From contig NZ_JAHKQL010000034.1 in NCBI RefSeq assembly GCF_018861005.1, forward strand, positions 248,001 to 312,000: a stretch of 64,000 bases of DNA, read 5' to 3'. Below are positions 33,767 to 41,569 of the stretch, piece by piece. This DNA comes from Polaribacter vadi (GTDB lineage Bacteria; Bacteroidota; Bacteroidia; Flavobacteriales; Flavobacteriaceae). Within the stretch, counting starts at the first letter, position 1, and each line of letters opens with the position of its first letter. The notes under the pieces are model-generated. The model made no database searches. It saw only the letters and a program-made list of their open reading frames with translations, and had not been told where the DNA came from. Both the position numbers and the translations under genes were made by a program.

Positions 33767-34014
33767 TGTCTTTAGGCTGATAAATCTTTAATTCTAAAAT
33801 AAGTTTTAGTTGTTTATAAGATAAGGAAGTTCTTGAATAATCTATCTCTATATTTCAATTAAATTTTTAATCGTTTTATAAAAATATTTTCATCTTTTGA
33901 TCATAAAGAAAATTTTAAACTAGATTTAGATGTTCTCTTAATACAGTGAATATAATTTTTGAAATATTAAAAGGAATAATAGATTCTGCATTAATGCTTT
34001 TGATTCTCAGTAAT

Positions 34015-35025
34015 TTAATTAGTGATTTTAAAAGTGTATGTAGCAATTAATTTGTTTTCTAAATACAGATGAACATCAAAAAAACCTTTATTTTTAAAAG
34101 TGTGATTTAAGGTTAAAATGTTATTTTTTTTATGAAATTCTGGTTTTATTGTTTTTTCTGATGCTCCATTATCAATAATAAATTTTATTTTATTGATGTT
34201 CTGATTTTCTTTTAAAAGATATTGAAAAGTAAAAACGGAGTTCTTTTTTAAAATATGATCCATTTTATTGGGGGAAATATGTTCTTTAATAGTTGTAAAA
34301 GCATCACCATAAATTAAAGGTAATTCAGTGTATTCTATAAAATTTGGAGCAGTTTCACCTAATAAAGAAAATTGATTATCAGCAGGAAAATGGTTTAAGA
34401 AAAACAATTCAGGATCTGCTAAAAAATAACCATCATTGTAAATGAATTGAAATCTACCTTCTTCTGGAAAAGAAATTCCTGTAGACCAAGTTGGGTCGCA
34501 TAAATACCATTTGTTATTTAGTTTTACAACATTCCAAGTATGATTTGGCATGGTAAGTTTAGAAAAATCTACAGTTGCAGTTCTTGCAAAACCATTAACC
34601 ATATAAGATTCTATACCTATTATTTTACACATTTCTTTTAGTAAATAAGCATAACCAGTACAAATGGTTTTTTTCTTTTTTAGTAACTTTTTAAATAGTG
34701 TTTTTTTAAATTTAGAATTCCAATTTTCTAATTTTAGAGAATCTTTTTCAAAACGATTTCTTTTTCTTTCGTTTAATGTATACAACCTAAAGTCGTTAGC
34801 AATATTATTGCAAATCCAGACATAAATAGCTCTTAGCTTTTCTACGTCAGTCTCTAGATTGTTGGTTAAATTGTATGTAAGTTTATTTAACTCATACAAC
34901 CTTTTAGTTTTGGTAGTATTAGCAATTCTATCTGCTTTAGTAAAATTTATATGTTTAAAATCAGATTGTTGAGAAAAACATAAACTTGCGTAAAATAAAA
35001 GGAAAAAGAGTGTAGTTTTTGGCAT
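34015..35025 (-). CDS. Exported transglutaminase-like protein
   Basis: A 336-residue protein with a signal peptide (to about 19, CFSQQ). The transglutaminase/protease-like core carries the Cys-His-Asp triad: KTICTGYAYLLKEMC (Cys about 117), MPNHTWNVVKLNNKWYLCDPTW (His about 160 and Asp about 175). Upstream of it, LRAIYVWICNNIANDFRLY matches the family entry helix. It likely cleaves or crosslinks peptides in the periplasm; the substrate is unknown. It starts 5 bases after the stop of a carboxypeptidase-regulatory-like protein gene and is cotranscribed with it. Confidence 0.85.
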   Translation of the reverse strand: MPKTTLFFLLFYASLCFSQQSDFKHINFTKADRIANTTKTKRLYELNKLTYNLTNNLETDVEKLRAIYVWICNNIANDFRLYTLNERKRNRFEKDSLKLENWNSKFKKTLFKKLLKKKKTICTGYAYLLKEMCKIIGIESYMVNGFARTATVDFSKLTMPNHTWNVVKLNNKWYLCDPTWSTGISFPEEGRFQFIYNDGYFLADPELFFLNHFPADNQFSLLGETAPNFIEYTELPLIYGDAFTTIKEHISPNKMDHILKKNSVFTFQYLLKENQNINKIKFIIDNGASEKTIKPEFHKKNNILTLNHTFKNKGFFDVHLYLENKLIATYTFKITN

Positions 35026-35030
35026 AAAAC

Positions 35031-35438
35031 CTATTCTTTATTTCTTTTAGATTTAAAACGTTTATTGCTATTTAGTGCGCCTAACATTTGGTTATCATCT
35101 TCTTGTAAAGTGATTTTTAAATAAGTTGAATTTGCGCCAATTTTAATTCTTTTGGTAATAAAACCCAAGTAAGAAACTTCTAAAATATCGCCAGCTTTTA
35201 ATCTTTTAGGGAAAGTAAATTCACCTTTTTTGTTTGAACTCGTTCCTATGTTGGTTCCTTTTAAAAAGATGTTTGCACCGTTTAAAACTTCGGTTTCTTC
35301 GTAAGTTTGCCCTTTTACAATACCTTTAACTAGAAGATCTTGAGCACTTAATTCTGATGAAAAAAAGAAAAGTGATAAAAATAATCCTAATAAAATAAAT
35401 GTAGGTTGCTTTGTAGTAAATGTTGGAATAGTTTTCAT
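35031..35438 (-). CDS. Exported carboxypeptidase-regulatory-like domain protein
   Basis: A 135-residue protein: signal peptide (to about 32, ELSAQ) and one CarboxypepD_reg-like beta-sandwich with the sequence VKGIVKGQTYEETEVLNGAN, GTSSNKKGEFTFPKRLKAGD and LEVSYLGFITKRIKI. This domain usually precedes TonB receptors, but here it stands alone, with a Lys/Arg-rich tail (LNSNKRFKSKRNKE). It may be an adaptor for the transglutaminase-like protein encoded next. Confidence 0.8.
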   Translation of the reverse strand: MKTIPTFTTKQPTFILLGLFLSLFFFSSELSAQDLLVKGIVKGQTYEETEVLNGANIFLKGTNIGTSSNKKGEFTFPKRLKAGDILEVSYLGFITKRIKIGANSTYLKITLQEDDNQMLGALNSNKRFKSKRNKE

Positions 35439-35461
35439 AATAATATATTTTAAATTTATAT

Positions 35462-35469
35462 CAAAATTA
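35462..35469 (-). promoter_or_regulatory. Candidate -7 box for the CarboxypepD-transglutaminase operon
   Basis: CAAAATTA on the + strand gives TAATTTTG (TAnnTTTG) on the - strand, 23 bases upstream of the start codon. No -33 element recognised. Confidence 0.4.
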
Positions 35470-35582
35470 GTCTAGAAGGCTTAGTTTTAAAAATGATATT
35501 TAGTAACTGATTCTTTTTTAAAGGTTAAAGTTACTTTTTATTTAGGGAAATTGAAAATCTGAATTGTTAAAAACAAAATCTA

Positions 35583-35888
35583 CTAGATTTTAATATTTTT
35601 TAAGACAGTTTTAAAATGCTCTAATTTTTCGAGATTACAACTACTAATTTGGATGTATGAAGTGTTTTTTTGAGGAAAAGTATGAATAGCCAAATGGCTT
35701 TCTGCTAAAACCCAAACGCAAGTATAGCCTTTTATAGGAAAATAATGTTCGGTAAAATTTACAATTGTAAAACCAGAATTTACTAGAAAATCATTAAAAT
35801 TTGACTTTAAAGTTTCTGGATTTGTAATTGATATCCATTTTTCAAAATGAAACATTTCTGCTTTTAGAGATACATATTTTTCTTTCAT
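35583..35888 (-). CDS. S-adenosylmethionine decarboxylase-like protein, short
   Basis: A 101-residue AdoMet decarboxylase-type proenzyme that should provide the aminopropyl donor. Processing and active-site residues are kept: Glu63-Ser64 (cleavage, Ser giving pyruvoyl) in AESHLAIHTFP, His69, and Cys84 in ISSCN, spaced as in Thermotoga SpeD. It is shorter than usual bacterial SpeD (about 120-130 residues), ending soon after the second half. It is last of a four-gene operon, 10 bases after a membrane-anchored spermidine-synthase-like gene. Whether it makes conventional spermidine precursors is not shown. Confidence 0.82.
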   Translation of the reverse strand: MKEKYVSLKAEMFHFEKWISITNPETLKSNFNDFLVNSGFTIVNFTEHYFPIKGYTCVWVLAESHLAIHTFPQKNTSYIQISSCNLEKLEHFKTVLKNIKI

Positions 35889-35898
35889 TTAAATAAGG

Positions 35899-37455
35899 TT
35901 AGTAAGTGTCCCAGTTTCCTTTGTTGTAATAGTGATATAAAACAGGGTTGCTAATTTGATTTACTTTTATGGAATCTATAGTGTTTTTCTCATAAAAATT
36001 TTTGCCAAAATTGGTTATTAAATGCATGGATTCTTTATTTAACCATTTTGTAGCAATCTTAGCATTGTTAAATTTTAGTATTGATTTGTTAATTTCTTTT
36101 TTCGAGATTTTTCTTTTAATACCAGCAATCCAACCCCATTCTCCCATTGTAAGAATTTGATTATGCAAAGCTAGAGTTGTAAAATTTGCATTATCCATTG
36201 TTTTTTTTATGCATTGATAAGCATAAGGTGTATAATAAGGACTACCTGCTTGGGTAATAATTCCTCCATTTGGCGTCAATTTAATATTACACAATTCATA
36301 AAATTCTTTAGAATATAATCGAGATAATTCTACATTTCTTGGATCTGGTAAATCTATAATTATCAAGTCGTAAAAATCGTTGGTTTCTTCTAAAAAAGTA
36401 AACCCATCTTTGTTAATAATGTTTAACTTGTTGTTGGTAAGAGCATTTTTGTTAATAGAAGCTAAAACAGGCTCATTAATAAATAAATCTGTTAACTTTT
36501 TATCTAAATCTACTAAAGTTATTTTTTCTGTGGTTTTGTATTTTAGAAGTTCTCTTGCTGCACAACCATCTCCACCACCAAGAATTAAGATTTTTTGAGG
36601 TTGTTGTAAAACTTGCATTATTGGATGCACTAAAACTTCGTGATACAAAGGTTCATCAAAAGTAGAGAACTGTAAATTATCATTTAAATATAGCCAATAA
36701 TCATTTTTCCATTTGGTAACTACTATTTTTTGATAGATAGATTGTTCTTTAAATACAATTTTGTCTTTGTATTTAATTTGTTCTCCATACATGATAATTT
36801 TATCAGAAAAAAAGCTACCAGAAATAAGAATGGTAATTAAAAATGCAGCTATAGAAAAAAATATTTTTTGTTGTTGTTTTTGGATGCTATCTTTAAAAAA
36901 GATTAATAAAAGTAAGGCAACAAACAAGTTTATAAAACCTAAAATAAATGGGGTATATGTTAGTCCTAAATAAGGTAATCCTATAAAAACAAAGAATAAA
37001 CCACCAATTAAACTACCATAATAATCTTTTTCTAAAACGTTGGCTACATTAAATTTTAGAGATTGAAACTCATCATTTAAACGCATTGCTAAAGGTAATT
37101 CCATACCTATTAGTGTACCAGTAATTATGGATAAAGCATAAATAAAAACACCTATGTATTCTACTTGCGATGCTAAATAATATGTAAAAACAGCAGAAAA
37201 AGAAACAACAATAGAAAGTGTAAACTCAGTAATTATAAATAATTTAAAAACATTTCCATTAAAGGTTTTTGTAATTCTACTACCAATACCCATGCTAAAA
37301 AGCATTAAAGAAATTATAATAGACCATTGCTTAACAGAATCGCCCACAAAATAGGTAGATAAAGTAGCAAAACAATATTCTGCAACAATGCCAGACAAAC
37401 CTGTGGCAAATAATGCAGAAAATAATAAGTTTCTTTTTTGCTTGTTGGTTGGCAT
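35899..37455 (-). CDS. Membrane-anchored spermidine synthase-like aminopropyltransferase
   Basis: A 518-residue protein. The first about 210 residues form roughly seven membrane helices (GIVAEYCFATLSTYFVGDSV, GIGSRITKTF, GTLIGMELPLAM). The C-terminal domain is a SpeE-type aminopropyltransferase: KILILGGGDGCAARELL (near 290, AdoMet-type binding), LVDLDKKLTDLF, and the catalytic IIIDLPDPRNVE followed by LYSKEFYEL. The membrane form is a known variant of unclear purpose. The gene abuts DUF350 with no spacer and is followed by speD, so the reaction donor and transferase are made together. Confidence 0.88.
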   Translation of the reverse strand: MPTNKQKRNLLFSALFATGLSGIVAEYCFATLSTYFVGDSVKQWSIIISLMLFSMGIGSRITKTFNGNVFKLFIITEFTLSIVVSFSAVFTYYLASQVEYIGVFIYALSIITGTLIGMELPLAMRLNDEFQSLKFNVANVLEKDYYGSLIGGLFFVFIGLPYLGLTYTPFILGFINLFVALLLLIFFKDSIQKQQQKIFFSIAAFLITILISGSFFSDKIIMYGEQIKYKDKIVFKEQSIYQKIVVTKWKNDYWLYLNDNLQFSTFDEPLYHEVLVHPIMQVLQQPQKILILGGGDGCAARELLKYKTTEKITLVDLDKKLTDLFINEPVLASINKNALTNNKLNIINKDGFTFLEETNDFYDLIIIDLPDPRNVELSRLYSKEFYELCNIKLTPNGGIITQAGSPYYTPYAYQCIKKTMDNANFTTLALHNQILTMGEWGWIAGIKRKISKKEINKSILKFNNAKIATKWLNKESMHLITNFGKNFYEKNTIDSIKVNQISNPVLYHYYNKGNWDTY

Positions 37456-38355
37456 TTAAATACAATAACTTATTAAAATAGCACTACCCAAATAAGCAAA
37501 TGCCTCTATTAAAGCTGCTCCTTGATTAGGAATTTTTTGATTAACAATTTCATCTGTTAAGCTGCTGTTAGGTAGAATAATTTTATCGACAACAACTCTA
37601 GATATTGGTAGTAAAATAATACCTAAGCCCATATAATAAAATACGTTTTCTAAAGTTAAAAACCAAGAAATTATATCACCTTTAATTGCTTGTGAATACA
37701 AATAAGAGATGGAAACAAAAATACTAGCATACACAATACCAACTGCTACATTGTCTTTTTCTATTTCTTCTAAAATATTATATTTTGATATTTTTTTATA
37801 AATCTGTAAAAAGATAAAAAGGATAAATTGTCCTATAAGCCAAAAAATCAATAAACTAATAAAACCAGAAATATATAAACCAACTTTTTCTAAACTTGGA
37901 AACATGTTGATTGCTTTTCCGTTTATAGCACCGTAAATAATTAATGAAGAACCAATAAAATTTGCAGCTTCTATAAAACCTGTTCCATTATTTTCGTCTT
38001 TAATAATTTCTTTATAAAGCTTAAATTTTTTAGCAAAAACAACTTTTTCATTAAAAATTGAAGAAATAACTAAAAGTAGGTTGCCAAATAATCCATAACT
38101 TAAAACAAGTAGCGCATCATTAATGTAGCCATAAGATTCACCTTGAATAACTCCTAAAAAAATTATAAGAATACCAATAAAATAACCCGTAGTTAAAATT
38201 GAAAAAGCAACATTGTCTTTTGTTGTTAATTCGTTATCAAGATTAATTTTTCTGTTTCTAAATTTAAAAATTATCTTAGAAATTATAAAGAGAATAAAAA
38301 ACAAGAGAATGTAAAAAAAAGTTTCTCCAACCCAAAGTAGTGTAGATTTTTCCAT
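37456..38355 (-). CDS. DUF350 (YjfL-like) membrane protein with two domains
   Basis: A 299-residue protein with about eight hydrophobic segments arranged as two DUF350 units. The family pattern of D/N-N-x-A followed by a glycine-containing helix occurs four times: KDNVAFSILTTGYFIGI (about 46-62), NNGTGFIEAANFIGSSLI, EKDNVAVGIVYASIF and NQGAALIEAFAYLGSAIL. Function unknown; YjfL-like proteins have been predicted to form membrane components of stress-response systems. Its stop directly precedes the speE-like start, 6 bases after the DUF4178 gene. Confidence 0.85.
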   Translation of the reverse strand: MEKSTLLWVGETFFYILLFFILFIISKIIFKFRNRKINLDNELTTKDNVAFSILTTGYFIGILIIFLGVIQGESYGYINDALLVLSYGLFGNLLLVISSIFNEKVVFAKKFKLYKEIIKDENNGTGFIEAANFIGSSLIIYGAINGKAINMFPSLEKVGLYISGFISLLIFWLIGQFILFIFLQIYKKISKYNILEEIEKDNVAVGIVYASIFVSISYLYSQAIKGDIISWFLTLENVFYYMGLGIILLPISRVVVDKIILPNSSLTDEIVNQKIPNQGAALIEAFAYLGSAILISYCI

Positions 38356-38361
38356 AATTAT

Positions 38362-39066
38362 TTATTTTCCAAAGCCACTACTTCTACTTCTGTAGTAGTT
38401 ATTATTTCTGTAAACTTTAGTAGAATCGTTTTTGTTATAATTAGAATCGCTATTCCAAGAATTGTTGTTTGAGCATCGATTTAAAAGGCTAGATAAACCT
38501 ATAAAACCAAAAATTAGTATGATAGCTATATATTTACCAATAAATTTTAAAATAGGCGAATCTAATAAAGGTGGATTACCTTTTTCTATTTTAGAAATTG
38601 CATTTTCTTGGATTAGGATTCCTGTAGAAACTTCAATTTCGTCATCCCATAATTCAATGGCTAAAAACTTAGTCTTAGTTTTATCAATATAATCTAAAGC
38701 ATTTACTTTCTCTTTTTCATACCCATAATCGCAAATACCGTCAGTTTTTTCATCAAAAGTATAATGTACTCCTCTGTAAGTTAAATTTGTTGGGAATTTT
38801 GCAGAACCTAAAGCAACAAAATCTTTAACTAATTTCTGACTTTTTCTAAGAAAACTCTTATCATTATGTTTAGACCAAAAAGAGTAACTTTTTTTACCAT
38901 CTTTACTTGTTTCTATTTCAAGATAGTTGATGTTTCCTGATTTCGGTTTTACTTTAAATTCTTCAGATTTTGTGCCATCTTCCCATTTTATTTTATAAAC
39001 CTCAGTTACCCTCCAAAGTCTATTTTTATAAAAAAAGGTGTAGCCCGTTTTTAATTTTATAGCCAT
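38362..39066 (-). CDS. DUF4178-type protein with C-terminal membrane helix
   Basis: A 234-residue protein. A beta-rich soluble part (1-165), with GYTFFYKNRLWRVTEVYKI, YSFWSKHNDKSFLRKSQKL and YEKEKVNALDYIDKTKTKFLAIELWDDE, resembles DUF4178. One helix (about 173-192) is followed by an Asn/Ser/Tyr-rich tail ending RSSGFGK, so the soluble part is probably cytosolic. First gene of the polyamine-linked operon; its upstream 121 bases hold an AT-rich palindrome at 39169-39186. Confidence 0.75.
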   Translation of the reverse strand: MAIKLKTGYTFFYKNRLWRVTEVYKIKWEDGTKSEEFKVKPKSGNINYLEIETSKDGKKSYSFWSKHNDKSFLRKSQKLVKDFVALGSAKFPTNLTYRGVHYTFDEKTDGICDYGYEKEKVNALDYIDKTKTKFLAIELWDDEIEVSTGILIQENAISKIEKGNPPLLDSPILKFIGKYIAIILIFGFIGLSSLLNRCSNNNSWNSDSNYNKNDSTKVYRNNNYYRSRSSGFGK

Positions 39067-39187
39067 TTTTTGTAAAAATTACGAACACAATATCTTAAAA
39101 AGATTCGGTTTTCTGAAATTTATATGCTATAAATTATCCTTAGCCTAAAATTTTATAAATAGGATTGTATTTTTATATATAAAAATT

Positions 39188-40423
39188 TTAATACCAGCGC
39201 TTTTTGTTCTTTTTAGAAGCCGTAGATTTTCTGCTTTTTTTGTGTTTGCTTACAGTATTTGGTTGCTTTTTGATGTGTTTTGGTTTGTTGATCGGATAAG
39301 GATGATCTTCAATTACCTTAATCGATTTTTCAATTAAATTTTCGATTGTTTTGATATAACTGTTTTCATCTGGCGAACAAAAAGAAAATGCAATTCCAGA
39401 TTTTCCAGCTCTACCAGTTCTACCAATTCTATGTACATAAATTTCAGGTACATTAGGAATGTCAAAATTAATAATGGCATCTACATTTGTAATGTCAATT
39501 CCACGTGCAGCAACATCAGTAGCAATTAAAATAGAAGCTTTTTTAGTTTTAAAATCTTCTATTGCCTTGTTTCTAACTCCTTGAGTTTTATCTCCATGAA
39601 TACTAGCAACATTGTAACCGTTTTTTATTAAAGTTTGCTCAAGTTTATCAACACCAAATTTGGTGCGTCTAAAAATGATTATTTTACCATTTATTGTATT
39701 TCTAAGCAAATGCAAACATAAATCTGTTTTGTTCTTTTTTGGTAAATAATATAATAATTGGCCAATGTTTTTTGCAGTAGTTTCTTCTGGATTAATTTCT
39801 ACTTTAGTCGCATTTTTAAGAACAGATTGTGCTAATTCATCAATTTTATCAGGAATAGTTGCAGAAAATAAAAGCGTTTGTTTTTTTCTAGGACAAAGTT
39901 TTTCAATCTTTTTTACATCATTAATAAAACCCATGTCTAACATTAAATCAGCTTCGTCTAAAACTAGAATTTCTAGCTGACTTAAATCGATATTACCTTG
40001 CATTTGTAAATCGATTAATCTACCAGGTGTTGCAACTAAAATATCTACACCTTTAGCTAAAATTTCTTTTTGCGGTTCTAAAGAAACTCCACCAAAAACA
40101 GCTGTAGATCTTAAATTAGAATATTTACTGTAAGATTTAAAGTTCTCTAAAATCTGAATTGCCAACTCACGAGTAGGAGTAACCACCAAAGATTTTATCT
40201 TTTTTTCGCCTTTTTCTGCGTCTTGTTTATCAAACAATAATTCGATAATAGGCAAGGCAAAAGCAGCTGTTTTTCCTGTTCCAGTTTGTGCAGAAACAAT
40301 TACATTTTTTTTAGCCAAAACCAATGGAATGGTTTTTTCTTGAACTAAAGTTGGTTTGTGAAAGCGTTGTTCTGCAACTGCTTTTAAAATGGATTTATGT
40401 AAAGGTAATTCAGAAAACTGCAT
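39188..40423 (-). CDS. DEAD-box RNA helicase, RhlE-like
   Basis: A 411-residue ATP-dependent RNA helicase. Motifs in order: Q motif FHKPTLVQEK (about 21-30), Walker A SAQTGTGKT (44-52), PTRELAIQ, VLDEADLML (near 157), SAT, then ATDVAARGID and HRIGRTGRAGKSG in the second RecA domain. A Lys/Arg-rich tail (SKHKKSRKSTASKKNKKRWY) probably binds RNA. It likely functions in ribosome biogenesis or cold RNA unwinding. Confidence 0.93.
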   Translation of the reverse strand: MQFSELPLHKSILKAVAEQRFHKPTLVQEKTIPLVLAKKNVIVSAQTGTGKTAAFALPIIELLFDKQDAEKGEKKIKSLVVTPTRELAIQILENFKSYSKYSNLRSTAVFGGVSLEPQKEILAKGVDILVATPGRLIDLQMQGNIDLSQLEILVLDEADLMLDMGFINDVKKIEKLCPRKKQTLLFSATIPDKIDELAQSVLKNATKVEINPEETTAKNIGQLLYYLPKKNKTDLCLHLLRNTINGKIIIFRRTKFGVDKLEQTLIKNGYNVASIHGDKTQGVRNKAIEDFKTKKASILIATDVAARGIDITNVDAIINFDIPNVPEIYVHRIGRTGRAGKSGIAFSFCSPDENSYIKTIENLIEKSIKVIEDHPYPINKPKHIKKQPNTVSKHKKSRKSTASKKNKKRWY

Positions 40424-40460
40424 GTATTATTTTTTGGCAAAGTTAGTTTAAATAGAATTG

Positions 40461-40799
40461 TTAGTCTGTAGCAATACCAAAATAAACCCAAGTAACATTT
40501 TCGTTAAAAGGATTACGCATAGAATGATATTCGCCTTGCTCTATAGTAATACAATCTCCAGATGTTACAATTAGTTTTTTATCATTTACAATAAATTCGG
40601 CTTTGCCTGTTTGAATATAGAAAACTTCGTACATAGAATCGTGCTTGTGCGTTTCTACTTCTTGACCAGGAGTAAAAGTTGCAGAACCAAACATCATTAA
40701 TTGTGGCACTTCATTTTTTTTGATAAAAACTTTTTTCTTTATAGCATCATCATGACTTGTACCAATTTCTGGTAATTGATTTGTATGGACTAATTTCAT
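40461..40799 (-). CDS. Cupin domain protein
   Basis: A 112-residue single-domain cupin. Motif 1 is seen in PGQEVETHKHDSMYEVFYIQTGKAEF (about 48-73, with His56, His58 and Glu63 as metal ligands) and motif 2 in GDCITIEQGEYHSMRNP (about 84-100, with His near 95). It probably binds one metal ion, but the reaction or ligand cannot be predicted. It precedes the helicase gene by 37 bases on the same strand. Confidence 0.85.
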   Translation of the reverse strand: MKLVHTNQLPEIGTSHDDAIKKKVFIKKNEVPQLMMFGSATFTPGQEVETHKHDSMYEVFYIQTGKAEFIVNDKKLIVTSGDCITIEQGEYHSMRNPFNENVTWVYFGIATD

Positions 40800-40884
40800 T
40801 AATGTTTATTTTATAATTCTAATTTACAAAAACTATTAATCTAATGGATTACATTTTGGAAATAATGGAACTATAAATATTCTA

Positions 40885-41061
40885 TCATTCTTTTTTATCT
40901 TGTTGTTCTATGTAATGTTGATTACCAAAAATAGATTTATCCTCTTCATTTATTGAGTTAGAAAATCCAAGCATTAAGGCAGTTATAATTAAGATTGTTT
41001 TTCTTTTAATCCAAAGTAATAAGTGTTTGAACTTTTTTGAATAGTTGTTTGTTTTATACAT
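40885..41061 (-). CDS. 58-residue single-helix protein (small ORF)
   Basis: I read a complete ORF here: ATG at 41061-41059, 58 codons, TGA at 40887-40885. The product starts MYKTNNYSKKFKHLLLWIKR, continues with a hydrophobic helix (KTILIITALMLGFSNSI, about 21-37), and ends in a polar acidic and basic tail. It lies in an otherwise empty 336-base gap, 74 bases downstream of a small exported-protein gene on the same strand, which it may follow in one transcript. I recall short flavobacterial proteins with this basic-helix-LGFSNSI layout but no function. Confidence 0.55.
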   Translation of the reverse strand: MYKTNNYSKKFKHLLLWIKRKTILIITALMLGFSNSINEEDKSIFGNQHYIEQQDKKE

Positions 41062-41135
41062 TTATATAATGATAAATAGTGAAACTTAGTTTTTTATCAT
41101 CGATTGCTTTTCAGCATTTGCTTAAAAAATGAGTT

Positions 41136-41498
41136 TTAAGCTATGTATAAATTTGATTTTAAATTACTAACAGTAATTTTCTGGAGTAAAAAAATATGTT
41201 GATTATTCTGATAAGCAATTTCTCGAAATAATTGCTTTTGAAGTTTTAAAATAAGTCTAATTTTATTTTGAAAAACATTTTTAAAATGAATGTTTTCTAA
41301 AATAAAACCAAGAAGATATTCGTTGGAATCGTTTTGCTTTAAAACTATGTGTTTAGTTTTTTTAAGACTAAGTTTTTTATTCTGAAATGATTTTGAATAC
41401 TGATGATATTCTGAAGAATTACTATGAGAATAAGCAGGAGATTCTACAACTGATATTATCAGAATCAATAAAAAAACGAAAAATTGTTTCAGTTGCAT
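41136..41498 (-). CDS. Small exported protein of unknown function
   Basis: A 120-residue protein with a signal peptide (about residues 1-23, VVESPAYS). The mature part is basic with a His/Ser-rich start and helical segments (KIRLILKLQKQLFREIAYQNN). I do not recognise it. It lies downstream of htpG on the same strand, after the htpG terminator, and upstream of the 58-residue gene, and might form a pair with that protein. No metal or catalytic motif. Confidence 0.5.
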   Translation of the reverse strand: MQLKQFFVFLLILIISVVESPAYSHSNSSEYHQYSKSFQNKKLSLKKTKHIVLKQNDSNEYLLGFILENIHFKNVFQNKIRLILKLQKQLFREIAYQNNQHIFLLQKITVSNLKSNLYIA

Positions 41499-41520
41499 AT
41501 TGTAATTATTTATTAAAAAA

Positions 41521-41550
41521 CAAACCTCTTTGAATCTTCAAAGAGGTTTG
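41521..41550 (-). terminator. Intrinsic terminator of htpG
   Basis: A perfect 13-bp stem (41521-41533 with 41538-41550) with a 4-base loop, 20 bases past the htpG stop on the - strand and followed by TTTTTTAAT. Confidence 0.88.
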
Positions 41551-41569
41551 TGTATTTTTAGCTTTTACA

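Noticed and set aside
39169..39186. 18-base AT palindrome upstream of the DEAD-box gene stop
   Set aside because: Too AT-rich to call a terminator or operator; equally probable by chance in such DNA.
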